Positions 20,327 to 31,499 of a stretch of 64,000 bases of DNA are shown piece by piece. The position numbers were made by a program, and so were the translations under genes. Under the pieces are notes generated by a model. That model was not told the origin of the DNA. It searched no databases and saw nothing but the letters and a program-made list of their open reading frames with translations. The first letter of the stretch is position 1. The number at the start of each line of letters is the position of its first letter. Origin of the DNA: Procambarus clarkii. Lineage: Eukaryota; Arthropoda; Malacostraca; Decapoda; Cambaridae. The DNA is taken from assembly GCF_040958095.1 (NCBI RefSeq), contig NC_091219.1, forward strand, positions 28,667,850 to 28,731,849, read 5' to 3'.

Positions 20327-21338
20327 TGTTACGGACCTGAGCCCGACGTCCGAGCACGGAGCAGTGACGACCGCGCCATCTGTGGGTCAGCTCCCGAAAC
20401 CCCCTCCAAATGGCCGCCGCCACCTAGTGAGGACGAGATATACAAGCCACAAGGGCTAGTTTCCCGTCCTGATCAGCTCATAACACAGCCGCTGCTGACC
20501 TCTGGTGAGGTGGAGCTTAGACAGCAACGCCATCTATGGAGTAGATACGTCGGGCGTTTGTGTCTAAGCCTGTAAGTAAGGTGTCCTAGTGTGTCCCTGT
20601 TACTGATGACGTGTCTGATTACAGAGTCGACCTGGGACTGCTGTAATAGAAGATGGATCAGTCTACCCAAGGCAGTCGTCTCGTCTCCAAGTGTTTGCTG
20701 CAGCAGCTGTGAGTCGCCCCCGGATGAACACTGTGGTGTTAACCTGCCTGTGAAGTGGCAGTTGAGGGATTGTGATATCCGGGACCGACTGGTGGAGACG
20801 CTTAACCACTGGGCAGTTGTGGCAAGGAGAGTGATCTGTGGTATCACACGAGGCTCCTGACTAGGGTTCGCTACCTTAGTATCGATCGTGGAGTGGCCTA
20901 ACCAGCGTTGCTGTTTGGAACCTGCCAGCTGCCGGCTGGACTTGTGGTTGAAGGCCTCCACGACGGTGCCCCCAGTGGAACTGTGACTTGGCTGGCCTGT
21001 GGCCAGGGTAGACTCAAGATTCTCGAAGGATTCGTCTTGAGGCCACAAGAGCACCAAGAGCTTAGCATCGTGAGCACCGTGAACGTCTAGAGTCTTCAGA
21101 AGAAGACAACGTTGTGTATTATAGTTTCTAACCCCCCCCCTGTGTAACCTTCTTTATATTATTTATGGTGATGGTGGTAATTATATTATTAAGTTTTTGA
21201 CTTTATTTCCCTTCCCCCTTTAATTTACTTGCGTTATGGATCACATCCCTTGAAAGCCACTACTAGCTTGGGGCCGGATACCCTATCTCTAACAACATCT
21301 GAGAAAGAACCCGGTTGCGACCTGAGAGGGCCGTAACA
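20327..21338. mobile_element. Solo LTR of an LTR retrotransposon
   Basis: The 1012-bp block starts TGTTACGG and ends CCGTAACA, a perfect 8-bp terminal inverted repeat with TG...CA ends. CCACA directly precedes it (20322-20326) and directly follows it (21339-21343) as a 5-bp target duplication. It is much GC-richer than its flanks. No gag, pol, primer site or second LTR is adjacent, so it is the product of recombination between two LTRs. Gypsy or BEL/Pao assignment is not possible from this alone. Confidence 0.92.
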
Positions 21339-21343
21339 CCACA

Positions 21344-22559
21344 GTACATGGCAGTACGTGGTTTTTGTTATTAAGGGTAGCGACAGAGGTAAGCTGGATG
21401 TGCCATGCCAATCCAAATTTTAAGACAATGAAAGTAAATTCCTTTTGTGAAAGAATGTACATCAGTGGAAGGTCGAGTCACAGCTGATGTGTTTCAATGT
21501 AATCTATACTGTACTAATTTGTATAAACCCTTAAATACAGACTATGACGATGCTTATGAACTGTGACTCGTCCTCTCCCCTGACTGCTATATTCCACAAG
21601 GAAATATACTCTCAGCGTCTACTCCAAATTTAGACTGGCAGGGCACATAAGGCTTAGTTTCGTTGGCTATACGTCATGTTGGCGGAAAAATTCGCCTTTT
21701 GGCATAATTCGTCTTGATGATACAGTACTTAGAGTTGCATGAAGAGTTTACCCTCCAGATGACCGTCTCAGACCCTCACAGGGAACGAGTCAAGATCAAC
21801 GTCTGCAAAATGTTGTCTCTTCTTGTTGATTTAGGAGCAACGACGACCTAAGGAGCTTCCTTAAGGCACGTGTAGTCTGCATGAAGAGCTTCTCCTGAGG
21901 AGGGCAGGAGGAGGAGAGCATCAGCTGGCCTCACTGCTTGTTTACTCTGCCTCAGTCACAACAAAACCCAAAACAAGTGACTAACTTTATATATCGAAAT
22001 TGAAATTGAAATAAGTTTATTGAGGTAAAATACACACAAAGATAGCTCAAGCTATTCTCACCCCGTTCAGTACAACGTGTTAATACATACATATAAACAC
22101 AGTACAAACAATAAACATATTACCAAACATTCTGAGAGATAAACATCTACATGTCCTACTTTATATATCGATAAATAATAAAAATAACATTTATTTCTAT
22201 AATATTTAAAACTTTAATATTTTGCTGGATTTTTTTCTAATCATCGTAATATATGTGAAAGTCTAAAAAGTATTAATGTGACCGAAAACTATTATTGTTG
22301 AAAACCGTGAAAGATAAAAGTGTATATTAAGCAATATTACATAAGTATTATATTTTATAGTGAACATTTGTTTAATAGGAAAAATATTTAATATTTAAAT
22401 CGTCTGTAACAACATAAACACGTTAAGAAATAACTACCAAACATGCTGCTGTACAAACTTGCTCATATACGGTACACACATGTTAATAAAATTAAAAAAA
22501 TAACTTTTTTCTCTGTAAAAGATCAGCCAATATATATAGAATCAAAGTACTTTGCGTTT
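21344..22559. other. Intergenic sequence upstream of LSM2
   Basis: AT-rich, with a GC-richer patch at about 21730-21960. At 22000-22130 a dispersed repeat begins TGAAATAAGTTTATTGAGGT; a shorter relative with AAGTAAGTTTATTGAGATAA is at 32608-32640. A first non-coding exon of the minus-strand zinc-finger gene could lie here but none is demonstrable. Confidence 0.4.
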
Positions 22560-22646
22560 TTCTAGTGATGATATAGGAGACGTTTTGAGGGAGAGACTGG
22601 AGCCGCCGCCACCACTCGGCCCGACACTCAGACACTCCTCACCACA
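22560..22646 (+). promoter_or_regulatory. LSM2: Probable LSM2 promoter-proximal region and 5' UTR
   Basis: A short GC-rich patch (GGAGCCGCCGCCACCACTCG) in AT-rich DNA directly precedes the LSM2 ATG. No TATA box is placed convincingly. The transcription start is not determined. Confidence 0.4.
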
Positions 22647-22649
22647 ATG
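22647..22649 (+). CDS. LSM2: LSM2 coding exon 1 (start codon only)
   Basis: CACAATG|GTAATA: the donor follows the ATG directly. Exon 2 starts LFYSFFKSL, the exact continuation expected for LSM2, so this ATG fits. Confidence 0.88.
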
Positions 22650-25600
22650 GTAATATTTAGTGACTCCACAGGAGAGTGTGTCTTATAACTTGATAATAAC
22701 GTGACATGATAGTTGTGGAGCAGGTGTGTGTGTGGGTTATAGCAAGGTTGTGTAGCCTGGCGTCTCTGGGGCCCCCTTGTGTATGGTCTCCTAACAACAC
22801 CTCCACAAAGCTCGTTTTCTCATAATATAAATAGTTTTCCAAGGCATTTATGTTATTAGGTTATGGTGCATTAGGTTAGGTTAGTTTGGGTGTCAGCATT
22901 ATAGGTTTTTGTCTCACAATCAGGAATCCCGGATTCGAATCTTGGGCGGGACAAATGATAGGGCACATTTCCTAGCGCCTAATGCCTCTGTTCACCTAGC
23001 AGGTACCCCAGGAGTTAGTCGACCGTTGTGGGGTTGTATCTTGCGTAGGGTCACTAGAGAAACCTTAGGGAGAGGGGGAGGGACCTCGATATAGACTAAT
23101 GTGTATATATGTATATACACAGGCTACCTGTCCCTGACAAAATGAATAAAAATCTGTTGGCAAGCCGTGTTGTATATGATGCATGCGACTTTTATCCTTT
23201 CCAGGGTGGGGGGTAAGGTAAAATGATAAAATTGTACAAACGACAAAGATGGTAGCGATTGTCAAAACCCTAAACTGTACAGTACAGTATTGTTAAATTA
23301 GGATGAATTAAGTTAAGCTGGTTAGGTAAGGATAGATAGGTTTTAATATCCACTGGAGAATCATGTTGTTTACGAAGTGACTTGGGAACTTTCCTAAGCA
23401 TTTCAATACTTGTTAAGTAATTACAAGGGTTCTAGAAGGAAAGTCAGCTGACTTAACACTGTAATTCTTGTTATTTACAAATTGCTACAAATCCCAATTT
23501 AATTTTGTTAGGTTTGAGGCTTTAGAGAAATGCAATGTGTTAGTGACTTTGCAAAAATCTATTGCAAGCTAATGATTGTTATCTGTTATTGCTTAGGAAA
23601 ACACTTCTAAACATAGGCCTTTATTTAGCAATCTTTTGGGTAGCTTCTCAATCCTTTAGCCACATAAGCCACAACACAGCAGTCTTGCCACACATGATGC
23701 TCTTGAATCAATAAATTACTGGTGCATATATCTCCTTACATGTTCATTTATTTTTGAGAACACACATTTCTTTTCATGTATTCACCCATACCTGTTATAA
23801 CCCAAATATATTCATTAAGTCTGAGACTACACTAACAAATGCTTTTTCTTTCAGTTATTCTACTCGTTTTTCAAGTCCCTAATTGGGAAAGATGTTGTGG
23901 TTGAACTGAAGAATGATTTAAGGTGAGTAGTCAGTTTGTTGTTCCTGTGGAACAAAAATTCATTGTCTTGTACAGTATGTTCACATTGAATCTAAATGAA
24001 TACTGTTTACATAATAACTTAAGTGTAGTTGCAGGATGAGAGCTACACTCGTGGTGCTCCATCTTCCCAGTACTCTGTGATATGACATTTTGGCATCTAC
24101 TGCATTCACTTAACTTGCAGGCGATGAATCACAATAACGTGGCTGAAGTATGTTGACCAGACCACACACTAGAAAGTGAATGGACAACGATGTTTCGGTC
24201 CGTCCTGGACCATTCTCAAGTCGATGTTCATTTAACTTGTTCCAACCTTCAACCACACTGTTTGCAAAAGAAAACTTTCTAATATTTTTCTGGACAAATC
24301 AACAAGGGCCGTGATGAGGATTCGAACCTACGTCCAGGAGCATCCCAGACGCTGCCTTAATCGACTGAGCTACGACATGGTCGTTCCTCATCACGGCCCT
24401 AGTTGATTTGTTCATATGATGCATCACGCTATTATGATTTCTGTGTGTAATTTTTCTGGACCTTTCCTTTCTTCAATTAAATCTTTGACCTCATGTTTTT
24501 GAAGGTACACATTTCAAGAATTCCTCTTGACAATTTTGACAATTCCTGTTACTGTTGTGTATGTAGTGATCATATCACCTCCTTTTTTCTTCTGTCTTTA
24601 TCAGAAGATTTTCTTCTTGTTTATCAGTTCCAGAAACCATTCGGTAGCATGTCTTTCCACATTTTCCACCTTACTGATGCGTACTTAAGAGCCATGAAAT
24701 GCAAGTCAGTTGTGTACACAAAATAACTACAATTTACTCACCCAACCACTTCGGCTGGACAGTAGAGCAACAGTCTTGCTTCATGCAGGTCGGCGTTCAA
24801 TCCCTGACCGTCCAAGTGGTTAGGTGCCACTCTTTCCCCTCCCCCCCCCCATCCTATCCCAAATCCCTGTCCTGATCCCTTCCAAGTGCTATATAGTCAT
24901 AATGGCTTGGCACTTTCCCCTGATAATTCCCTTCCCTTCACTCTCCAGGTACGTCACATATTCACATGCACTCTCTTCCTCTGTAGCCAATGTTGAATTG
25001 GGAGAGACATCTCTCCCGGTGCACATTCTCTCAGAACTCAAGATGAAACTCCATCTGGATCAGCTGGGTCAACGGCAGTCTCCGTTGTGTAGTGGTTAAA
25101 ACACTTGCCTGCTGTTTTGCAAGCGCTTTGTCCTGGGTTCATATCCTGACTGGGGAGGATTTACTAGGCACAAATCCTTAACTGTAGCCCCTGTTTAACT
25201 CAACAGTAAAATGGGTACCTGGTTGTTGAACGATTTTTTGTGGGGTCGTATTTCAGGGAACATAGGACTAAGGACTTAACCAAAACACTAAGCATACTAG
25301 TGGCTGTACAAGAATGTAGCAACTCTTGTATTGTATATATAATAAATAAATAAAAAAAAACTGCTTCGTTTCTTCCTAGCTCCCCGAGTAATTTTTCCAC
25401 TTCATATCAAAACACACCTATGTACAGTATGTTACTCCCTGAAATTGCCAGTGTGTCTGGTTCTCTGAAAATCATTTCACCTTACAGTATTCTCATTATA
25501 CCACTCTGGTATGTCAGTCCATGATCACCTTCCTTGATTGCCATATGTGTAAAGCATTTATATTTTACTCAGTCTCTTTGTAATAATATGCATTGTTTTT

Positions 25601-27455
25601 CTGAATATGAAGTAGTCAGCTGGCTTTTAATTATGTGACTGAGATAAATACATCATGTTCCACTCTCATTGCTCTCAAGATGATGTCGTGATGTGATATA
25701 CCGTTATCATAAAAACTGCTCTATTGTGTACTGTGCTTGGGTATGAACACTGTTCAAATATGGCTTTCTTTATTTGTATCAAAATTTAAACACTGTACTG
25801 CATAAGTAAGTACAGGTAAACAATAATTCTTGTTATTTTTTATCATGAATTCATCTCATTTGATTTCTATTTCTATTGAAATAGAAATTCATCTCTATTT
25901 CCAATTTGATTTCTTCAGGTGGTTTGTAATGTACAGTTCTCGGGGTTTCTCTCATAACTTAGAATTATCCTATTCTTTGCAGTATTTGTGGCACGCTTCA
26001 TTCAGTCGACCAATACCTGAACATCAAGCTTACTGATATTAATGTCACCGATACAGAGAAATACCCACACATGGTAAGTCTTTCTCTTAATATATTTTAT
26101 ATTTGTCAATATATATACTCATGACAAAACCAGTGTAGTTGGATGATATGATATTTAGGTTTATTTCTCATTGAATTTGTGTACTGGGATATAGTGGTTA
26201 ACAACTTAATTATACTGTAATGGGAAAATATTAAATGTTTGTATTCAAAAGTAATATTTGAACTCTTGAAGAAACAATGGGGAGCGTGTACTTCTTGATA
26301 CAAACTAATGGGAATGATCGGGTCAACAGGGGTCATTCTGCAGGTAATGACATAATTACCCGCAGTTACATAATTGTCATTCTACTTGGTTCTAACTATT
26401 ATATAAGTGTATTAATAAGGAGGAAATATATACTATGACTTAAAATTGTAAAAATGTCTAAAGTATTTGCCGGGGGCTTTCTATTTCTTACATATCACTG
26501 TATTTAAGATGGCATAGAGCATACATGACCAAAAGCAGCAGTACATGTGTCACGAGGCCTGGTGGATACCCCTGGGGCAGACTGGCACAGGTTTAGCAAT
26601 GTAGTCATTCACAGCTTTTTCCACGTCATTTATGGATGCTCGCATTAATAAACGTATTTCTTCCATGTTTACACTATGGGGAAGGCCCCCCATTAAGTGG
26701 ACTGTTGTCTGAGTAATGGTGATGGACAACTATTAGGTGGAAAGAACTGGATAATACAAGAATCCTAAAAATGTGGATCTAGATAATGAGGGTTTCACTG
26801 TACTGTACTCCAAAATTATGGTGATACCACTGATACCAATTAATACCTAATAAGAACATGTCATAATAGTAATGTAACTTAACTAATTACAAAATTACTT
26901 GAAAAGAAATATTTTAAACCAACTGTTATAGATTATTCCAGAAAAAACATTCATGTAGTGACAACATGTATAATAATAATATTTGTATTATTAGCAGTCT
27001 ACATGGCGTAGTGATAAGACACTCGCCTGGCGTTCCGCGAGCGCTTTGTCCTGGGTTCATATCCTGGCTGGGGAGGATTTACTGGGCACAAATCCTTAAC
27101 TAGGATTTGTAGTTAGTAGCCTCTGTAGCCTCTGTGTAACTCGACAGTAAAATGGGTACCTGGTTGTTAGACGTTTCTTCGCGGGGTCGTATTCCTGAAA
27201 CTTAGAATTAAGGACTCGCCCGAAATGCTACGAGTACTAGTGGCTGTACATGAATGTGACAACTGTTGTACAGTATATACAAATAAAATAAAATTGTAAT
27301 GTATGTGATGTGACATCTTCTATTTCCAGTTGTCTGTAAAAAACTGCTTTATTCGTGGCTCAGTGGTTCGGTATGTACAGTTGCCGGTCGATGAAGTAGA
27401 CACACAGCTGCTTCAAGATGCAGCAAGGAGAGAAGCTCAACAGCAACGGCAGTAG
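22647..27455 (+). CDS. LSM2: LSM2, U6 snRNA-associated Sm-like protein
   Basis: Four coding exons (22647-22649, 23855-23922, 25983-26073, 27330-27455) give 95 codons plus TAG with AG/GT junctions throughout. The protein is nearly identical to LSM2 of other animals, with the same length. It has the Sm fold: Sm1 spans about residues 10-43 with D33, Y35 and N37 of the RNA-binding loop (SVDQYLNIKL), and Sm2 has CFIRGSVV at 60-67. LSM2 is a ring subunit of LSM2-8 (nucleus, binds the U6 snRNA 3' end, splicing) and of LSM1-7 (cytoplasm, mRNA decapping and decay). Coding exon 1 is the ATG alone. The introns (1205, 2060 and 1256 bp) hold several SINEs. Only a few conservative differences such as I11 and R88 set it apart, so it should be functional. 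Confidence 0.98.
22890..23140 (+). repeat. tRNA-derived SINE-like insertion in LSM2 intron 1
   Basis: A box B-like GGATTCGAATCTT at 22931 is followed by CTCTGTTCACCTAGCAGGTA and CCCAGGAGTTAGTCGACC. Relatives of this body occur near 34150-34260 (minus), 39590-39640 and 58950-59030. Confidence 0.65.
23855..23922 (+). CDS. LSM2: LSM2 coding exon 2
   Basis: Acceptor CTTTTTCTTTCAG, donor AAG|GTGAGT. It encodes LFYSFFKSLIGKDVV through KNDL and the first two bases of Ser24. Confidence 0.97.
24117..24224 (-). repeat. Dispersed 'CGACTTGAGAATGG' repeat, minus copy in LSM2 intron 2
   Basis: Reverse complement of the family at 18591-18700, with the TTTCGGTCCGTCCTGGACCA core. Confidence 0.85.
24295..24452. 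repeat. Foldback tRNA-like SINE in LSM2 intron 2
   Basis: Arms 24295-24320 and 24385-24410 are inverted with one mismatch (CAAATCAACAAGGGCCGTGA opposes its complement). The loop carries a minus-strand tRNA-like sequence: box A TAGCTCAGTCGATTAAGG and box B GGTTCGAATCC. The right side continues into the conserved tail TGATGCATCACGCTATTATG. Confidence 0.8.
24744..24960 (+). repeat. tRNA-derived SINE in LSM2 intron 2
   Basis: Head with box A-like AGTAGAGCAACAGTC and box B GGCGTTCAATCCC. AACCACTT at 24744 can pair with AAGTGGTT at 24814 as an acceptor stem. The body includes AATGGCTTGGCACTTTCCCC, also present at 36740-36760. Confidence 0.75.
25075..25360 (+). repeat. tRNA-derived SINE in LSM2 intron 2, family with (A)n-rich tail
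   Basis: Box A TAGTGGTTAAAACAC and box B GGGTTCATATCC lie in the first 80 bp. The body has AAAATGGGTACCTGGTTGTT and the tail is AATAAATAAATAAAA. A second copy is at 26994-27294. Confidence 0.85.
25983..26073 (+). CDS. LSM2: LSM2 coding exon 3
   Basis: Acceptor TTCTTTGCAG, donor ATG|GTAAGT. It encodes ICGTLHSVDQYLNIKLTD to KYPHM, including the Sm1 RNA-contact loop. Confidence 0.97.
26994..27294 (+). repeat. tRNA-derived SINE in LSM2 intron 3
   Basis: Same family and orientation as 25075-25360, matching from GCAGTCT through GGGTTCATATCCTGGCTGGG to the AAATAAAATAAAA tail, which ends 35 bp before coding exon 4. Confidence 0.85.
27330..27455 (+). CDS. LSM2: LSM2 coding exon 4
   Basis: Acceptor CTATTTCCAG; encodes LSVKNCFIRGSVVRYVQLP to the Gln-rich tail QQQRQ and TAG at 27453-27455. 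It contains the Sm2 motif. Confidence 0.97.
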   Translation: MSVKNCFIRGSVVRYVQLPVDEVDTQLLQDAARREAQQQRQ

Positions 27456-27725
27456 TTTGTAAATTATGTGTGTTATTATTTTCAATGCTATTTAAAGGTG
27501 TAATAACATCTTTATATTCAGATAACGTGTTCTAATGAATTTTATTTCTTAATTTTTTTTTGTAATACAGTACACAAGTTGGAAATACTGTACTAGTACT
27601 GTACAGTATTTTCCAGTACTGTGTATTTCCAAATACAGTACAGGTACTTGAAAAAATGTTTCCAAATTGGAAATATTTGTCTTGGATATTACTGTTTTCC
27701 AGTATCAGTTTTTATTTTATCACAC

Positions 27726-27731
27726 AATAAA
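27726..27731 (+). terminator. LSM2: Candidate LSM2 polyadenylation signal
   Basis: AATAAA 271 bases after the stop codon, followed by a G-rich stretch (GATTGGGGGGTG) that suits a downstream element. Confidence 0.55.
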
Positions 27732-28254
27732 GATTGGGGGGTGATTTTGCTACATAATTTTCTTGTAAATTAGGTTGAATAATTAAACAGGCCAGATATA
27801 GGTGTTACCTAGACTGGGTTGTATGTGTTGATCTTACCACAATTGATAAATTGTTTTAAGTACAGTATAAATAAATGTTAACTTAGGTTTGCCATTTATG
27901 TAAGTTATGAATGCTGCTTAAAAGAAAAAGAGTTTAATTAGTTGTTGATACAGTAATAAAATTTGTTGTTCATATTAGTAAAATCTTGTAATTACAGCAG
28001 AATGTTTAGAAATTTCCTAATATGCTTTGTAATTACAAATTTTATTGATCATTTTGGGTGCAAATCTAATGTGCATTATGCAGTGGTCAGTACTTATTCT
28101 GATAAGTAATTTAATGATGCTGTTTGCAGTACAGTACAATACTGTATTAAAAAATATATATATATTTTTATTTGCCATACTCCCCGAAGTGCTAATATCC
28201 AATACTGTACTGTACTTTGTACTGCATTATATCAAAGTTGTAAATTAGGTTGTA

Positions 28255-28863
28255 CAGTGGAACCTCTATATTTGTCAGCCCCTATATTCATCAGATTCAA
28301 TATTCTTCACATAATTGGTGACAAAAAACTTTCCCTATTTCTTACCATCCCTACTACCGACATTAAGGAAATGCTGTCCAATTAGGCTAAAATGCAAAAT
28401 ATGGTTGAAAATGACACCCAGACATTGCCATAGGTAATCAAAACATAAATACAGGCAGTGATAATGTGATTTTCTACTTCAGGAAAGTTTAAAAAACAGA
28501 CAGACAACATTGGACAAGTTCTTTGCTAAACAGTGCACTAGTGAATTGTCGGCAAAGGGAATCAAATAATGATCACCAGAATTGGAGTTGCCTGATGTTT
28601 TAATGGGAAGTGACTCCCCTTCTAAACAATAATTCCTTTAAAATAATAATGAAATAATTTCTTTCCTTCTCTTCAGCTTCTACCATCATCTCTCCTTAGT
28701 ATGGTAAAGGTAAAGTTATGGCTAAATTGTTATTTATTTTTGTATTTTGGGGGGCTGGGATGGTTTACAGTAATTGAATTTTAGTTATTTCTCATAGGAA
28801 AATTGTTTCCATGTTAGTCATGCCCTCGGGAGCAGATTAAGGACAAATATAGAGGCTTCACTA
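28255..28863 (+). mobile_element. Internally deleted Tigger element with transposase remnant
   Basis: Ends CAGTGGAACCTCTATATTTG and the inverted CAAATATAGAGGCTTCACTA, flanked by TA at 28253-28254 and 28864-28865. About 609 bp remain. The middle still encodes a broken tail of the transposase (RQTTLDKFFAKQ, LPDVLMGSDSPSKQ), which matches the tail of the copy at 5020-7403. The catalytic domain is gone, so it is non-autonomous. Confidence 0.88.
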
Positions 28864-29255
28864 TAATTGATTGGAAATGCTGATAATAATACCCAAGGTG
28901 TGGCTGCAGGAAATGCTTTGACCCTCATCACTTGGCCAAAAAAAAAAAAAGATAGAAGTAATGATGACAAGTGACCTTGATACAAAGAGTCAGAACCCGT
29001 CACCCTTTGTTGCGTCAAATTGGTTAATAAAAAGTCGGAAATTCTCTGGATCAAAAAATGTTGTTTGAAGGCATCCTTAATTAATTACTGAATTATAATG
29101 TCCATTTGGATAATCTGTGTAGGCTCACAACCAGTTAATGTCCTGTTTGAGTCACCAGAGGAACGTGGGGAATTGTTTATCATTTTCCTCATTAACCTTT
29201 GCCAGTTCTTAAAACAACATACCACACGATGAGTCACAATAACATGGCTTGAAGA

Positions 29256-29389
29256 TATGAGAACTAAACCACACGCCAGAAGATGAGACGACGTTTTGGT
29301 CCGTTCTGGACCATTATCAAGTCGATAATGGTCCAGGATGGACCAAAATATTGTCATCTCATCTTCTGGTGTGTGGTTTAGTTCTCATA
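29256..29389. repeat. Foldback built from two opposed copies of the dispersed repeat
   Basis: Left arm 29256-29318 and right arm 29324-29389 are inverted copies separated by AAGTC. They contain CCACACGCCAGAAGATGAGA and its complement, the same motif as in the 18591 family. Confidence 0.88.
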
Positions 29390-29749
29390 GCATAACAGCA
29401 TTTAAACAGCAGTGGAGTATAAACATGACAAGTGTCCTTAATTTAATTTGACCTTTTATAGTACAGTATATTAGATGGAGGGGGGGCAGCCGGGCAGTGT
29501 CCATGTCTACCCCTCCCCACACACACTATGGACTTTGGGTGGCACATTTCATATCCACCAACTTGATGAAGGGAGAATATGGACTGCCTGCCCTTCAAGG
29601 GATGTATAGGGGTAGACCCTCCCACCCATGTCACTCCCCATAAACTCATCTATAATTCTACAAAGTTTAATAATGCTAGCCCCAAGCATCTGGCCTCCAG
29701 CCATGAAGTGACAGAGACAAACAGATATTGTATTGTGTTGATATAGGTG

Positions 29750-29818
29750 TTGACCAAACCACACACTAGAAAGTGAAGAGACAACATTTTGGTCCATCCT
29801 GGACCATTATCAAGTCTA
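29750..29818 (-). repeat. Dispersed 'CGACTTGAGAATGG' repeat, minus copy
   Basis: TGACCAAACCACACACTAGA and GGTCCATCCTGGACCATTAT match the family. Confidence 0.8.
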
Positions 29819-30059
29819 TTGTCGATTGATATCCCATTGATCTCAACCCATCCTCCTAAAATGTCAGTAGAGGTAGTGTACTTAGAGCAAGTATTTGGTT
29901 TAACATACCAGTATGTACTGCTGTACCCATACAATTCACACTTTGAACTGTTAATTTTGTAGAGGGAACATAAAAATGCTAAAAACCAAACTTAAACATT
30001 CCTAGGCCTAGTATAGTATACTATATTAGGACTTAGATATTGTATAATAGGCCTAGAAT

Positions 30060-30860
30060 TGGTGGAACAGGTTAGGTTCTTACATTTCCATTTTTTTTAT
30101 GCTGCTAGTTGGGCTAATTCAATAATACATAAGAAAATTAACTTCCCTACCTCTACTATTAGCAAACTAGAACTAGTACATAATGAAGTTATAAAGGTGG
30201 TTCTTGGGGCCCCAAGGTACACTAGAATCATTAACATGACAAAAGCACCGAAGATTCACACTAGTCTACAGAGAACTACACACGTTATTATGACTTTTGA
30301 ATTAGTCATGAAAGGCTATCCCCATCCCCAGAAGCATTATTTTCTCCAGTGATTGGTGTCAATGCATCTACTCACTCTTTGTAAGATTAAGTAACAATGT
30401 CTTTCAGTCTCATCAAACTAAACATGCCTTTTAAATACAATCTACCTGTGTGTGTCTGACACCCTAAATTATTCATTATACATACCCATCACTAAGAACG
30501 GTGATGAAAATCTTTCTTTTATGAAAGCAAGTACACTTAAACAATTGTTTCCTATTTAAAATACTGATCTTGTAAGCTCTGTTTACACTGATGGATCGTT
30601 CCGTCAACAGTACATACTGCAGCAGCCTCTAGGTTCTTTATTATATCTGCATACAAACTATTAGTATCAAGTTAACTGGCTGAACACTACACAAACAGAA
30701 CTAGTTATACTACAACTAGCAACCAGTACACAAAAGAACACAATAGTAGTAGTAGTAGTACTAATTTTCTATGATTCCAAGTTTGCTCTTCAAGCAGTTG
30801 AAAACTTCTACCAGATAAGAACTTTGTAAAAGCAATCATGAATAACCTCAGCAGTAAAAG
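30060..30860 (+). mobile_element. Decayed LINE fragment with RNase H remnant
   Basis: The frame at 30059-30352 (LELVHNEVIKVVLGAPRYTR) resembles the region after the reverse transcriptase of RNase H-bearing LINEs. Downstream VYTDGS at 30588-30605 is the first RNase H motif, with a degenerate AEL-type helix after it and a DSKFALQAVE-like stretch near 30770. Several stops and shifts are present. A related copy lies at 48950-49750. Confidence 0.7.
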
Positions 30861-31499
30861 GTTTAGAATAATTTTTGCATGGATTTTATATCGCACAGAT
30901 ATACAGTAACTTGTAACACGACAGTCAAATTAGCATGCAACAAAGATGAAATTATGTAGACCTTGTTGTCCCATCTGTTTCTAAAACTGTTGCTCCAAAT
31001 ATTCAGGTATAATGAGAGAGAAATCACAGACACTAGATATCTTCCTCATATTCAGTCTGGATTTTATCCTTTACATGCAGCTTGCTATTAATAAATTTAC
31101 AAACAAAATGCCTGGTTCTGTTTTACATTTGTCCATTACTCCCATTAAAGTTTCTTTCTGCCTCTTTTTTTCACTTCCATGAAGTTTCCTCGCTTGTTTG
31201 TATTGGTCATATGTTTAAGAGTTAGGCCTCTTACTGATTCAATTTTTCTGTCTTTTGATCTCTGGTCCTCTCACAATTTTTGTTAAACCAATCTTGTTTT
31301 CTAGTTCTGCATCTCAATCTTGGTATGATTTTTTTTGTGCATCATGTCTAACAAAATTTGCCATACATCTCATTTCCTTCCTTGCCTAACAACAACTCTT
31401 TCCAGTCAAATTCAATAAAGAAACTTGCTTAGTTCCTAAAGTCTCCTCTCTTGATATCAAATTTTTCAAGTGCTTAGTTACCCCCCCTCCCCCCCTCTC

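Larger units (their letters stand above)
28864..30059. other. Intergenic sequence with two dispersed-repeat pieces
   Basis: Contains the foldback at 29256-29389 and a repeat copy at 29750-29818. Nothing else is recognised. Confidence 0.4.
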
